Of a stretch of 64,000 bases of DNA, positions 33,801 to 45,084 are shown one piece after another (the stretch's first letter is position 1; the number at the start of each line of letters is the position of its first letter). Origin of the DNA: Fomitopsis serialis (lineage: Eukaryota > Basidiomycota > Agaricomycetes > Polyporales > Fomitopsidaceae); NCBI RefSeq assembly GCF_022376445.1, contig NW_025954961.1:1612001-1676000 (forward strand), given 5' to 3'. The notes beneath the pieces were generated by a model that saw only the letters and a list, made by a program, of their open reading frames with translations, did no database searches and had not been told where the DNA came from. The position numbers were made by a program, and so were the translations under genes.

Positions 33801-34816
33801 GCGGAAGACGCTCGACGACGCCACTGCAGCTTTCTTCTCGGTTTCCTTACTCTCGGAAGGAGGGGGTGTAGGGGGCCGTGGTAGCTCCGCGTGCGTTACC
33901 TGCAGGAGCTTCGCGCCGAGGTAGAGCTCAACACGTGAATATGTCTTCGGAAGCTTCTCCCCGGGACGGGGGCCTACAACGACCGCTGAGATCCGTGGTC
34001 TTGAGTGGGTATCAGCCGCACGGGTGAAGCGACCGAGCTCGGCGATCGCATCGGAGAACGTCAGGGGGTCACCAACGACAATTGAATGTATTTGGCTCAT
34101 GGTGAGGGTTCTGCAGCGCAGGGAATCCAAGAGGCACTGGTATGCAAGTCAAAATTTGTTCTTGTCAGCGTCGAAATGATGACGCTTTACCTCAATCGAA
34201 ATGACCGCTACATCATCTTGGGCGAGCCGGTACCATTGTGAATGGGGGGTGCCATCGGCTTGGGCCATAGATGCAGCGTACGTCCCGATGCTGGCGAAGT
34301 CACCAGAACGCACGTATTCTGCAACACTCCGCCCAACTGCATCGTCATCCCTATTGTTGCAACAAATGGAGTTAACCGAGTAACGTGAACTAAATTTGGA
34401 CGAACGATAGGACAAGGAGGCACAAACTTGCGCGAATGGAGTCTTTGGGCACCCGGCGCTTTTTTCCTTCGCTATTTTGATTGAGCAAGCTCTTCATAAT
34501 GTTGTCCTGAAGGGCTTCATCCTCCGCCACGGCAAATACTGCGGCGTAGTGAGTCAGCATCACGTCTACGGATGGCGACGTCAGACAAAGGCTCACCATT
34601 GCGAACGCCGGCTTGCTCTAGGACCATACGGAGGTCGGCAACATTGGATGGCTTTGGCACATCCTCGACAGGCTTGCTCTGCGGTTGACTGACCGAGTTG
34701 TTTGTCTTTCGTTTCTTCTTCGGTGGTTCAGCCACGTCGCTTTGTGATGGGTACAAGGTATCAACAGAGCCTGTGTGACGATCCGCAGTGCTTCCGGATG
34801 CGCCACCGGAGCTCAT
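30842..34816 (-). CDS. DCL: Dicer-like endoribonuclease with two RNase III domains, no N-terminal helicase
   Basis: Makes small RNAs from double-stranded RNA. The start chosen is MSSGGASGSTADRHTGSVDT (34814-34816), followed by PPKKKRKTNN, a classic nuclear localisation signal. The N-terminal 300 or so residues hold no Walker A, DExD/H or helicase-C motif. Next comes a platform-like part (FRYPRKKAEFWTTSHPFRLA, TVVSVGDLNGSIMPLF), then FSTPVQLKKAAPLEYNEEQL and YTIRVCRVLIHKPF, and a PAZ/connector region (RKVEFTNRYFITKIRRDMTP, VLRTMLLLPSIIRRIDDLLV). RNase IIIa: YERLELLG plus DALLKYVASVYLFV, and TVADVVEAIIGAAYLSGG. RNase IIIb: YTGYERLEFVGDAILDF and VLSDIVESIVGGLYVSDD. All four acidic catalytic positions of each domain are visible. 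The C-terminus (AYAIDALDGDPDFMTRTCDC...) may be a short dsRNA-binding remnant. At least two frame slips lie near 33690-33715. A divergent gene begins 457 bp upstream, so a helicase cannot be hidden further 5' on this strand. Confidence 0.85.
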
Positions 34817-35273
34817 GCCGTAACGTTGGGCAGGTAGACAGTGCCTATCAGATTCGCTCGGTCCGACAGCTGCTCTCCCAGACAGAAAGGCTTTATGTTT
34901 CAATAGCCTTGGCCACCGCCGGTCAGAGGGTAACCAGGAAACCAGCACGGTGCCCGCTATATATACAGATTTAAGACGGCCAAGCACCTCGGAGAAGACA
35001 ACGGCAAATAGGAAGCAGAGATTGAGACAAAGAGAGCACGGCTTGTATTGTGGAAACACGCGCAGATGGGAGACGAGGAGGGCCTGCGAACTTCAAACAA
35101 CACACGCAGCTTCCAAGAAAGGAATGGACAGATCTCGATCGCCGAAACAGCGCCCACGCCACAATAGCTGCTGTTGGAGGGCAAGCGGCGACGCCCATCC
35201 TCTCGCACAACAAGGTCCTGCCTGGTGGGGACCGAGCGCTGCCAATGGACTCGCATAAAAGGGATACGCAACC
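34817..35273. promoter_or_regulatory. Divergent promoter region Dicer-like / conserved unknown
   Basis: 457 bp between divergent starts. It includes TATATATA at 34958-34965, about 142 bp from the Dicer ATG, and CATAAAAGG at 35255-35263 just before the other ATG. Confidence 0.45.
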
Positions 35274-36703
35274 ATGCTCAACAACGCGCACATCGTTCGG
35301 CAGCTTGCCCGCCAACTGCAGGACGCAGAGCCCGACCCGTCATCGTCCATGTCCGCACTGATGAGGGGACGCCTGCATCCCGAGCCATGCATGCTCGCTC
35401 GTCTTCCCACTACTGGTCAGTCTCCTTCTGCGGGCTATCTGACACCTTTTATAGACTCGTTGAAAGCTTTCATCGAGCGTGAGGCAGAGTATCTTGCCCC
35501 GAAAGCAGTCATCAAGCAACTGAGACGGTCGCCCAGTCCTTCACCACCGAACTCGGACCAGGAGGATCACGATGTGACGCCACAACCTTCACCGGAACCC
35601 AGGAGCCGGAGGAGGAACCTGTCAAGCCCAGAAGCAGAGCTAAGAGCCTCACGTCTATGATCTCCTCGCTATCCCTCCCTTCCCGCAAGCTTTCCGTCAA
35701 CTTGAAACGCTTTTCTGCGCCGCAAACAAGTATTGAGAAGCCGATTGAGGTATGTCTCTTCTTCAAGTCCCTCTTTTCGCGAGCTCATCCCGTAATCTGC
35801 CCTGTAGCCGCACGAGGTCTTTTCTGCGATCGAGAGGAAAGACATCGCCTTCCTCATGGAAGTCCGGGACAAGGCGTTCCACCTCCTGTCCAGAGGCACG
35901 GCGACACCACTCCCCTCGTGCACGCCATGCGCTGCGGAAAGTCGCACCAAGAAGTCGCCATCATCATCCTCGGCGCCCTCTCGCGCTTCATCAACCACCT
36001 CTCCGACGAGGACTTCAACCGCCCGGGACGCGGAAGCTCCTGCGCACGCTCCGCCTGAACCTCCGCGCCGCAATCGACATGGGCCTGCAGACGCAGCAGA
36101 GCGATCTGATCGCGAGCTTCTTGCAGACGCTGGTCATGAGCGAGGGCGAGCGGTGGGTGTCCCAGCAGGCCGCGAGCGTCGCGGCGGCACTGCGCATAGA
36201 AACGGAGGACAAGCCGGTGAAGTCCGCGGAGGACGCGGTGAGGGGGTTCGCGACCAAGCAGCTGGGCAAGGCGAGTATGATCGTGACCTACGAGGACTAC
36301 GTGGCGAATGCTACGGGAGATCTGCTCTTGATGGGCGCGTGGCACGGCGTGGTAGAAGCGGGGGTGGAAGGCGAGCTCATACCCGTGCGTGTGCATACCC
36401 TTCCAGCCTACCAAACACTAACCATTGTCTGGCCCTCATGTAGACGTGGTACTTTGCCCGCGATGAACGCGTGTACAGGGCATTCGTTGAGCGCTTGGAC
36501 CAACATCAGCAAGAGATCAAGAAGCATTGTGGCAAGCGGCTCAGATGGCAGCTCAGAGTGCTCCGGCAAGTCATGGAGGGGAGGGCGACGTCCTGGCATG
36601 TGAGTGCTGCCTACGTTCCGTCAGGCGAAGTGACTGATGTCTGCTTTAGCAAAAGGTGGTGATATTGGCGGAAGAATTTGATAATGGAGAAGGTGTACTA
36701 TAA
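35274..36703 (+). CDS. Conserved basidiomycete protein of unknown function
   Basis: Starts MLNNAHIVRQLARQLQDAEP, then GRLHPEPCMLARLPTTGQSP and YLTPFIDSLKAFIEREAEYL. A Ser/Pro/acidic linker (RRSPSPSPPNSDQEDHD, EPEEEPVKPRSRAKS) precedes SMISSLSLPSRKLSVNLKRF. The C-terminal half is helical: AIERKDIAFLMEVRDKAFHL, TPLVHAMRCGKSHQEVAIII, LGALSRFINHLSDEDFN, KLLRTLRLNLRAAIDMGLQT, DLIASFLQTLVMSEGERWVS, VRGFATKQLGKASMIVTYED and YVANATGDLLLMGAWHGVVE. The TPLVHAMRCGKSH..VA phrase resembles ankyrin-like repeats, so an alpha-solenoid is plausible. The stop follows EEFDNGEGVL. Three frame slips (near 35600, 35893 and 36030) fit single missing bases. I recall similar unnamed proteins in mushroom genomes; function unknown. 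Confidence 0.65.
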
Positions 36704-37242
36704 CACGGACATCTGCTCGGACGCTGTGATATGCCTTGATCTCTCCTCATCTTTTTCACTGCGTTTGTCTGTATCTGCTCTGATGTCGCGTTATATTCCT
36801 AGAATTGTCACGGACACTACAGTGTACACCAGTGTAATCTATCTGCATTGCTGCCAGCCCGGCATGTAGCATCAGCACGAAGCCGTGTCAGAAGGTACGC
36901 TGTATCACCTCCATCCTCTCATTCTATTGTCTGCCGCGCCTGCGCACATCGTCTCCGCTCATACAAGGTGCTATCCGGGTCCGAACTCACACCCCGTTTG
37001 ATAGCGTATTCTTGAGCGCACAATAATGTTTATGCCAGGGGCACGCGTGCCCTCGCTCGGCAAGTGGTACACGGACCACAAGTGCTCGTATAAGGTGCCC
37101 TCCGGGCATGAGGTCGCGCCCGGAGAGGCGTATCATCGAGTACACATCATATTCACGTTGTATGCTATAGTACAGGTTGGTTCACATGCCCTTGGTGTCA
37201 TTGTACGTCTTCTCGAACACTGCAATCAAGTCATCCTCGTCT
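36704..37242. other. Convergent intergenic region
   Basis: 540 bp between the ends of the unknown (+) and F-box A (-) genes. Contains the perfect 14-bp palindrome GGGCACGCGTGCCC at 37039-37052. No gene seen. Confidence 0.45.
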
Positions 37243-38872
37243 TCACTCCAGGGTATTTCCGTCATGCTCAGCATACAAGGTAGGCAGCAGATCTTGCACA
37301 TTGCGCCAAGTCCCCGTTGACTCCTTGCCATTCTGGAGGATCGTCGAGAGGCTGGTGAACGACCCGACCAAGACAGCGGCAACCGCCGCTACGTCGGCCT
37401 CGTGCACCGGCGACATATGGACGTCCAGCGTCGTGACCTTCGAATTCGGACGTGTACCCCGCAGCGGTGCATCGAGCGGCCACTGAGCCTCCTTCATCGC
37501 TTCCGGAGACGTGTCAAAATCCAGTTTAAGCGTGCGCAGGTGGTCGCACACTTCCGCGATGTAGGCCATCCCGAGGAGCGTCGCACCGAACATGGTGTGG
37601 GGGCCTCTGGTCGTCAGGACAGATCCTTGAGCGCAGGCCAAGCAGTCGCGCTGTTGAAGAGGATGTCGTCGTTCAGGCACGGTCCGGCTCGAGTGCGCAG
37701 AGAATGGCGTTTAGATATCGAATCTCGGGGCAGTCCGAGGCGATGATCTGTCGGACAGGGGACTTTTGCGAGTCATTCCAATGCGCAGCTCGGAGAGAGT
37801 GGGAGGGCATCGCTTCCGTACCGCCTCAAGCAGATGTCCTGCAACCGTTGGCTGTAGGTCAGTTGATAAGTCACGTCTAGGACGGTGAGTTTCGGTAGGT
37901 CAAATCGGTTGAGCAGCTCCGTGATGTCTGATATGCGGAGATGGATGAGCCTGAGATGATTGACTTGGGGGAGTTCTATTCTGCGTCTGTCCGGCCCCTT
38001 CGTGTGCGCCACTAGTGAAATGGTGTCTTCGAGGTTATCTGTGCACTGCTCGATACTCAGTGAGGCGAGCAACGGGAGTTCGGCTATAGTTTCTAAGCTT
38101 CTTCGGGAGGTGCGTACGACAGCAGGATGTCCAGCCTTTTGAGCCTGCGCAGAGTGCTGAGTGCGGGAACCAGCAGTCCTGAGGGGCTGGGCATGTGCAC
38201 GCAGTCAAGATCAAGCCGATCCAGAGACGGTGTCGGAGATGCTGTCCGCACCAATGCCTCCAACAAAACGCGGTGTCGCTCTGGGCAGGAGCGGCGGCGA
38301 GATGCTTGACAGACGGACCCAGGAATGACATGTAGACTCGGACAGCACCAAAAATGAACCGTGGATTTGAAGGTGAGCGATCGGAGTTGGGGAAGGTATG
38401 GACGGGGATGACCGCTGTAGTGAGCCAGCTCCGCGTAGACCGTGGCCGTGACCCGACCCAGGTAAAAGTGGTGGGGGAAGACGAGCACCCTTACGTGCGC
38501 GGCGTAGTAGTCGAATCGTTCCCAGTCGCTGGGCTGTAATCCTCGCCCGAAACGCTGTCAGGGGATGCCGCCAATAAGCTTCTGCGTCCGTCGATATCGA
38601 GTCACTCACTATCAAGACGTCGGGACGGAGACTAGGTCGGCGGGCATGCACATGATGAGGTTTTGGATACCGAACTGTGTCTCCCAAAGCTGCCGATCGC
38701 GGGGCCATGGAATGTCTTCGACGTCCTGGCGAGACGCGCGAGTGTGGTCATAGTGGGCCGGTCTTTGATCAGCGCGGCACCCTTCCCCGGCTCGCCCCCG
38801 CCGGAGAAGGCTGTCGACTACATTTTCGACGAGTTCCGGGACCTGGAGGCAGCGATTCTGGATGTGGGCCAT
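37243..38872 (-). CDS. F-box/LRR-type protein A (tandem pair, frame-broken)
   Basis: Start at MAHIQNRCLQVPELVENVVD (38870-38872), a mushroom-type F-box: PELVENVVDSLL, later RLARTSK, FHGPAI, LWETQFGIQNLIMCMPADL. The central part consists of Leu-rich segments (LPQLRSLTFKSTVHFW, LSTLRRLKRLDILLSY, DLPKLTVLDVTYQLTYSQ, MLASLSIEQCTDNLED). The C-terminus is VAAVLVGSFTSLSTILQNGK and VQDLLPTLYAEHDGNTLE. Such proteins are probably SCF ubiquitin-ligase adaptors, highly expanded in Agaricomycetes. The frame shifts several times (for example near 38800 between SLLRRG and the LARLARTSK frame), so the copy is either decayed or affected by missing bases. It shares order and motifs with gene B, 0.5 kb away on the same strand, and the two are clearly a tandem duplication. 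Confidence 0.65.
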
Positions 38873-39372
38873 CGAGTTGACAATGAGGCGGTGTGCTTCG
38901 AGTTGCGGCTGGTGTCGGTTGCGGCTTTGGGGCAATCGACGTCTTCGCCTCCGCTCTCGCCGTATATATGCATGGCTGCGAGCTCTGTGAAGGGACGTTT
39001 GGCGTGCAATGCTGGGACGTGGCCCGTCGGAGACTGAGGAAGCTTCTGCATCGACCGATCACCTCTGCATGGACGTGTGATGCATTTGCGATGGCACATC
39101 ACATCGGACTCTACGTCGCTGGTGGAAAGACGTCTGACGTCCCCTCGCCCGGTGAGTGGTCGCTTGTATGGTAACAGAGGGTATTGCTCACTGAGATCCG
39201 GATGGAGGTCCTGAGCGCTCGGAGAGGTGGACCATCGACTACGTACGGCAATTTATCCTCCTGTTGTATGCTACAGTATGATCGTCCATTTCGAACGTCC
39301 GCAATTTCTATCATAGTCCGCTTCGACTCGGGACACTAGTGCCACAGCTTCGCGTCTCGGCTAACCATCTCG
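38873..39372. promoter_or_regulatory. Intergenic between tandem F-box genes
   Basis: 500 bp. A TATATATGC-type TATA box (38964-38970, read on the minus strand) lies about 95 bp upstream of the gene A start; gene B has one at a similar distance. Confidence 0.45.
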
Positions 39373-41029
39373 TCACGCTTTCCTCTCCGCATACAAGGTC
39401 GGCAGCACATCCTGCACCATGCGCCAAACCCCCGTCGACGCCTTGCCCATCTGCAATATCGTCACAAGACCGTGAACGATCCGACCAAGGCCTCAGCGAC
39501 CGCCGCCACCTCCTCCTCGTACAGCGGCGCCGCACGGACGTCTAGCGCTGTCACCCTCGTATTCGGGCGCGCGCCCCGCTGCGGCGCACAGGCGGCCACC
39601 GCGACTCCTGCATCGCTTCCGGGGACACGTCGACGTCGAGGGCGAGCGCGCGGAGGTGCTGGCACGTTTCCGCGACGTAGGTCAGCCCGCGGAGCGTCGC
39701 GCCGGACCCGGGGTGGGTCGTGAGGACGAGCTCCTCGAGCGCAGGCCAGGCAGCGGCGCCCTCGAAGAGGATGCCGTCGTTCAGGTCGCGGACGTGCGAG
39801 ACGTGGAGTCGCTGTAGATCATGGAAGATGTGCAGCGGCCGGAGGGACCTGGTGGGATCCCGAGGACAGCGGACAGCCTGCCGGACGGTTCGATCCGCAA
39901 CTCGTGAGAGCGGGAGGACACCGGTCGACCACGGCTCGAGCAGCTGTTCCCGCCGGCATAGCTGTCGCGGGTGGATAGCTCACGCTCAAAGCGGCGAGCC
40001 TCGGGAGGTCGATCGGTTCAGCAGGTCCGCGCAGTCTGACATGCGGAAATTGGTGAGACTGAGATGGCTCACTTGGAGAGCTCGAGTCTGCGGCGCCTGT
40101 CCGGTTCCTTCGCAGGCGCCAGCAAGGACCCGGTACATCCAGACTCGTCCGTGCGCCGCCCGACATTCAGCACGGCGAGCAAGGGGAGCCCGGCTATGAT
40201 CTCCCAAACCACCTCAGAAGGCCCGGTCGGCACATGATGCTCAGTCTCCTCAGTTCGCGGAGATTCCTGAGCGCGCCCGCAAGCAGGCGCGAGGGGTCGG
40301 GCGACGACCGGAAGTCGATGTCGAGCCGCGCTAGGGACGCTGATAAATACGAGGCGTGCGCCAACGCCACCACCGCGGACGCGCTGTCGTTCGGGCCGGG
40401 CATGACGGTGAGTTCTTCCACCGACGGGCCCAGCAGCGCCATGCACATGTCGGACAGCGCCGGCGGCTCCGTTCTCGACGTGAATGCGAGCGATCGCAGG
40501 CGGGTGAGGTACGGGCGGGGATGGTCGTTGTAGCGAGCCAGCGCCGTGTAGACCGCTTCCGAGACTTGGACCAGGACGGGCTCGTGCCCGGGGAAGACGA
40601 GCTCCCTGATGTGTGCAGCGTAGTAGTCGAACCGCTCCCAGTCGCTGGGCTGCAGCGCTCGCCTGAAGTTCTATCGCGGGAAGGACAGCGGTAAGCTTCC
40701 GAGTCTGTCTAGCGATAGGGGGCCACTCACGATGTACTTCAGCGGCACCAGCATGCGGCTCACGGAGACGAGAGTGTCGAGCTTGAAAAATAGGTCGACG
40801 GGCATGCACAGGATGAGGTTGTGGATGCCGGACTGCGTCCCCCAGAGCCTGCCGATTGCGGGGCTGTGGAATATCTTCGACGTCCTGGCGAGACGCGCGA
40901 GGGCGGACATGGCGGGCTGGTCGTTGAGCAGCGCAGCGCCCTTGCCCTGCTCGCCCTCCGCCGGGAGAAGGCTGTCGACGATGTGCTGGACGAGTCTGGT
41001 ACATCGAGGCAACGATGCATGTGGGCCAT
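39373..41029 (-). CDS. F-box/LRR-type protein B (tandem pair, frame-broken)
   Basis: Start at MAHMHRCLDVP (41027-41029). The F-box follows after one missing base in the codon following CCAGA: LVQHIVDSLLPAEGEQGKGA, LLNDQPAMSALARLARTSK, IFHSPAIGRLWGTQSGIHNL and ILCMPVDLFFKLDTLVSVSR. The LRR-like middle includes MALLGPSVEELTVMPGPND, YLSASLARLDIDFRSSPD and LAGALRNLRELRRLSIMCR. The end reads RPNTRVTALDVRAAPLYEEE, VAAVAEALVGSF, TILQMGKASTGVWRMVQDV and LPTLYAERKA. The last segment again needs one extra base (near 39470). More complete than gene A, with stronger GC bias. A TATA box (CATATATCA, 41124-41132) is about 95 bp upstream. Probably a substrate receptor of an SCF ligase; target unknown. Confidence 0.68.
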
Positions 41030-42757
41030 GGCGGTACGGCTGGCTATATGCGTCCTGGCCCGGGTGCACTGCGTCGAGAGCGAGCTCGGGGTGGTTGTCG
41101 TCTCTTCCACCGCCGGTGCTCTACATATATCACTGCCGCGGCCGCGTCACTTGTCTACGACGTCGGTCATCGTCTACGCCCTGTCAACAAAGTCGCTCAG
41201 CCGAGAACGCTGGGCCACTGAGGCGCGTTGGGCTTGTTCGACGCACCTCTTGACATGTGATGTGTCTGTGAAGTGCTCAATATTGCATGTCCCGTCTCTC
41301 TGCGTCTGAGACAGAGAAGTGCGATCCAAGTACATTGGAGAGCCGCTGCTCACCGCATGACGCGCGCCGCGACAGTGATCCGAGTCGGGAAACCAGACTG
41401 TCACAACTGGCATGTGAAAGAAGAGGTTGGAATTTAGAGACAGATGTGTGCGACCACGCCGGCCTCAGGAGTAAGCACGGGTGGGTACCCGGGCCTCAGA
41501 TGTGCGAGCAGGGCTCCCGGAGGGTTCCCCGGGCCAGCGCGAGCATGCGAACGTTTCGAGCATTCAAACCGAGCTGTTTCTGCGTGGCGGTCTCGAGCCT
41601 CTCTACATCCATGAATGGGCAGTGCCTGAGCCTGAGGGCCAGTTGGGCCTGCTATGGCCACCTGGGGGCAACTGGCGGTGCCGGGACAGGCGCATCAGGG
41701 CGCATCCGACGGCGCCGAATGCGGCAAAGGATACGCCATTTCGGGAGAAATGAGGACTTGCCCGAATGAGCGAGCGTAGTGCTAAGCGAGTGATTGCCAG
41801 TGGAGCGCAGCACCCTACTCAACGCCCGACTCAGATCTGCTCTGCCCACGACTTGCACCCCTTCACTGTGCCACCCCAAGCAGACAACTTTGCAGCCCGC
41901 GCCCGCACAGTCTCCGCGGAAAACCACGGCACAACCCAAGCTCTCACCGGCAGCCTCATGGTCGTCGGCAGCTCGCTATGGCCTCAAAATAGCACGGTAC
42001 CGACTATCAGACGGCCTCAGAGCCGACTCGGAGGCCTGAGCATGCGGATTTTGCTTTGGAGACGACAGGGCAAAAGGTGCGCCGTTGCTATGGGTCACCG
42101 GGGAATACAAGGCTGCTGACCGCTGCGCGTGACAGCTGTCAGTCCACTGGCGGTGCAGGAGAGGGCTGGCATCGTCTCTGAAGGGGAGGCCAGGATTATA
42201 TCCAGGAGGGAGTCTTTGACTGCTCGCCATGTTGTCGCGCTGCAGACATGCGTTCCGTGACCGTCTTAAAGTACGTGATGTGCCTTTATCTGGCTGCCGT
42301 TTCACGCATCAGGGCAAATTACGCCGCCGCTTTATGTAGGCATGCTGCATCGCTTCGGAAGGCCGGATCTGATTGACACTGGGTCCGAAGAGTGGGATGG
42401 CGTGGAGAGAGGATGCCGTGGCTCGTGCAGGGTGCAGCTGGGCCTTTGCGCGGGGGGTGGCTGGCGTCACAGCGGGGCTGGGCGCACCACATGAAGAGCT
42501 GGCTGGTGTGCAGGCCTGCAGGCAGCGGGCGGTGGATGGGATGCGGACAGAGGCGAGGGCTATTAATATGCACGGCCAGTTGCGGCTGCGGACGCCGTGC
42601 TCACGGCCCTCGGCCCAATCTGGCTCCTCGCCCCCCAATAAGATCCCCACGTTCGACAGCCGCTCTGTTCCGTCCTTTTTGCCCTGCCCTCCTTCGAGGC
42701 GCCTCATTCTCTCTCCCCCCATCTGCCAGGTCCCTAGTCTCTCCCCCTCTAGCCAGC
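41030..42757. other. Long intergenic region upstream of a secreted-protein gene
   Basis: 1.7 kb. No gene supported: the longer frames (41287-41769, 42373 onward) have no domain. CTATTAATATGC at 42560-42571 is a plausible TATA-like element, and a C/T-rich stretch (TCTCTCCCCCC, about 42710-42720) precedes the ATG of the GPI-type gene, as is common in strong basidiomycete promoters. Confidence 0.45.
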
Positions 42758-44096
42758 ATGTCCACCATAGTCGCTCTTTCTGCTCTCCTCGCCGCTGCCG
42801 CCTCCGGCGTGCACGCTCAAACTACCACGACGCCCGCTCCCCTCGCGGACCAGACATATGCCTACTCGGCGCTGGTTCGTTTTCCTCAACCACAGCCTCA
42901 ATCACGCTCCTGACACTTGTATCCAGCCGTACCAGGTCGAGCCCATCGGTGACATCCGTGGCAACCAGGTTGGCTACAACAGGTGCAACTCCTCCACCGA
43001 GAACCAGGATTCCTACTGCCAGACCCTCATCGTCAACACCATTGATGGTTGTTGCCCTTTCTCTATATTGGTGCGCTTTGACATGAACCGGTGCTCCTGC
43101 TTTTGTAGACTTCTGCTTGTGGTCCTCGCCCAAGGAGAACGACACCATCGGTGTATCCGAGGCTTACGAGGTTGCCTGGTGTGCCAAGAGTGGCCACGGC
43201 ACTCGTATCATGCCTGAGGGCACGCTCCAGGGTCTTCAGCACATCACGACCCCTGACTACATCATGATCGTTGGTTTCCTCGACCAGACGAAGGTCAACT
43301 TGGCTGCTTCCGACTATGGAGGCGAGCTCGACCCGCACGGCGCCGATGAGGTGGGTCTAGTGTTGTCTCCCACGCGCGCCGCGTGCGAACAAAGACTGAC
43401 TAGACGATGCGCAGCTTGGTAACCCCATGGGTGGTATGGTCTACTCCAACCAGTACCCCTCCGGCAACACCGACAACAGCTCCCTGACCCAGGTTATTGA
43501 GTGGAATCAGTGCGTATCACCCATCTCCTGCCCTGCTGCACCACTGACATCCAGCCCCCAGGTTCATTGGCAACGACCAGTTCTGCATCAAGATCTGCAA
43601 CCCGTCCGAGACCACGCCCACGAACGTCGGCCTGTGCAACAACGTCTACGACGAGGTCGGCATCTCGTACAACTGCCCGAACGCCGCGCAGAAGGGTGTG
43701 TTCGAGGTCTGCGACGGCGAGTCGATGACGCCCATCGGCCAGTACGTCTCCAACGGCGTCACGACGACCTGGACGCAGCCCTGGTCCGGCACGTGGACCG
43801 TCCCCTACACGCCGACTGTCCCCGCGTCGAGCAACTGCCGCACGTTCGCGTCCACTGATCTTTACTCGGCTAACTCGTTCGCGACCTCGTCCGCGTCGGG
43901 CAGCGGTTCGGCGTCCGGCGCGAGTGCGACTGGCACGGGCGCGAAGCCGTCTGGCTCTAGTGCGTCGCGCTCTGGGTCGTCGGCGGGTGCGTCCGCAACT
44001 GGCGCGTCTGGCAACACGAGCGGCGCGAACCACGTCATCGTGTCTGGCCTCGCGACCGTCCTCGGTCTCGGCGCGGCCCTCGCGTTCCTCGCATGA
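42758..44096 (+). CDS. Secreted, probably GPI-anchored fungal protein of unknown function
   Basis: Signal peptide MSTIVALSALLAAAASGVHA, cleavage expected before QTTTTPAP. The mature domain has paired Cys: NRCNSSTENQDSYCQTLIVN, DFCLWSSP, NDTIGVSEAYEVAWCAKSGH, GTRIMPEGTLQGLQHITTPD, QFCIKICNPSETTPTNVGLC, NNVYDEVGISYNCP and GVFEVCDGESMTPIGQYV. Then a Thr/Trp/Pro part (TTTWTQPWSGTWTVPYTPTV) and a Ser/Gly/Ala-rich stalk (SGSGSASGASATGTGAKPSG) precede the C-terminal hydrophobic helix (HVIVSGLATVLGLGAALAFL) ending in Ala, a standard GPI-addition signal. Six exons, with introns of about 50-60 nt. This is a secreted family I know from many macrofungi, including as glycoproteins, without an assigned function. 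No frame break. Confidence 0.72.
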
Positions 44097-45084
44097 GTAA
44101 CGAACATTCACGTCCCGTCTTACGAACTCTGGTGAAGGACTCTGTGCGCGCTGCCTACTTGCTTACCGTACGAGCTCGCTGAACCGTTCCGTAAAACGCG
44201 TACCCCTTCTACTTGGGCCCCTGTGTGTTTCGAATCTGTCTTTACTGGGTTCTGGATTTGTCGGTGTCAATTACGGTATGAACTTTTTATGTTTCTTGGG
44301 ACGTGCGTGGTTCGTCGCGGCGACATGCGTCGGTGGACTGTAAGCTAGCTAGTTCACGCGTATGGATAATCTTGCATGCCCAGTGGGGTCGCTTGCATTC
44401 AAGTTGACTGCATACTGCTTGGACCTATAAGTGATTTGTAATGTCAGGATCCCGCGAAGGTCGACAAACATGGACTCGGAGCGTCGATCACTCCACCACA
44501 AGTACTGACTGATCCGGGCGATCGAGTCGAAGTCCTTCGGTCATCGCATGCTCGCTAAATCAGAACTCGAAAGCTTGTTGAAGCTTGAAGACCGAACAAG
44601 CGTCTATTTCTGTGCGCACACAGTGATGCGTTGGGTCTGATAGGGCCGCGCTCATAGGCATGACGCGCGACGTGAGACACTCGAGATCGGTGAGGCGCAT
44701 GCATGTCCTGACGGCGCGACAGCTTTGCCAACGAGTACCGCCGGAGTACTCGCTGCTACTATGGCTAAGCTGGAAGCTGTGATGCTTGTCGATTATGAGT
44801 GTCGCGCCTGGGAGTCCGCATGAGACCGGGACCGTATGTCTCGGTGTGTCGTAGCGCGTCTGGGCTGTGGTGCATGTATAGTCTAGACGCGGGACTGACC
44901 GGTCCTAGCTTGCGGCGGGTACGGTCGACGATCGGGGCCCTGAACGGGCGGCATCGAATATATTGGCAGCGGTGAGATATAACGAACATCTGGAGCGAAG
45001 ATTTCATAGTCCGGAGAGTTATGCATGAAGAAGAACGCGCCACGCTGTATCGTGCGCGTGGGCCAGCGGGCACTAGTCCACGGC
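44097..45084. other. Convergent intergenic region
   Basis: About 990 bp between the ends of the GPI-type gene (+) and the membrane protein (-). No gene, repeat or RNA recognised. Confidence 0.45.

Noticed and set aside
42373..43086. 237-codon plus-strand frame overlapping the GPI-type gene
   Set aside because: Out of frame with the clear signal peptide at 42758 and with the conserved Cys pattern.
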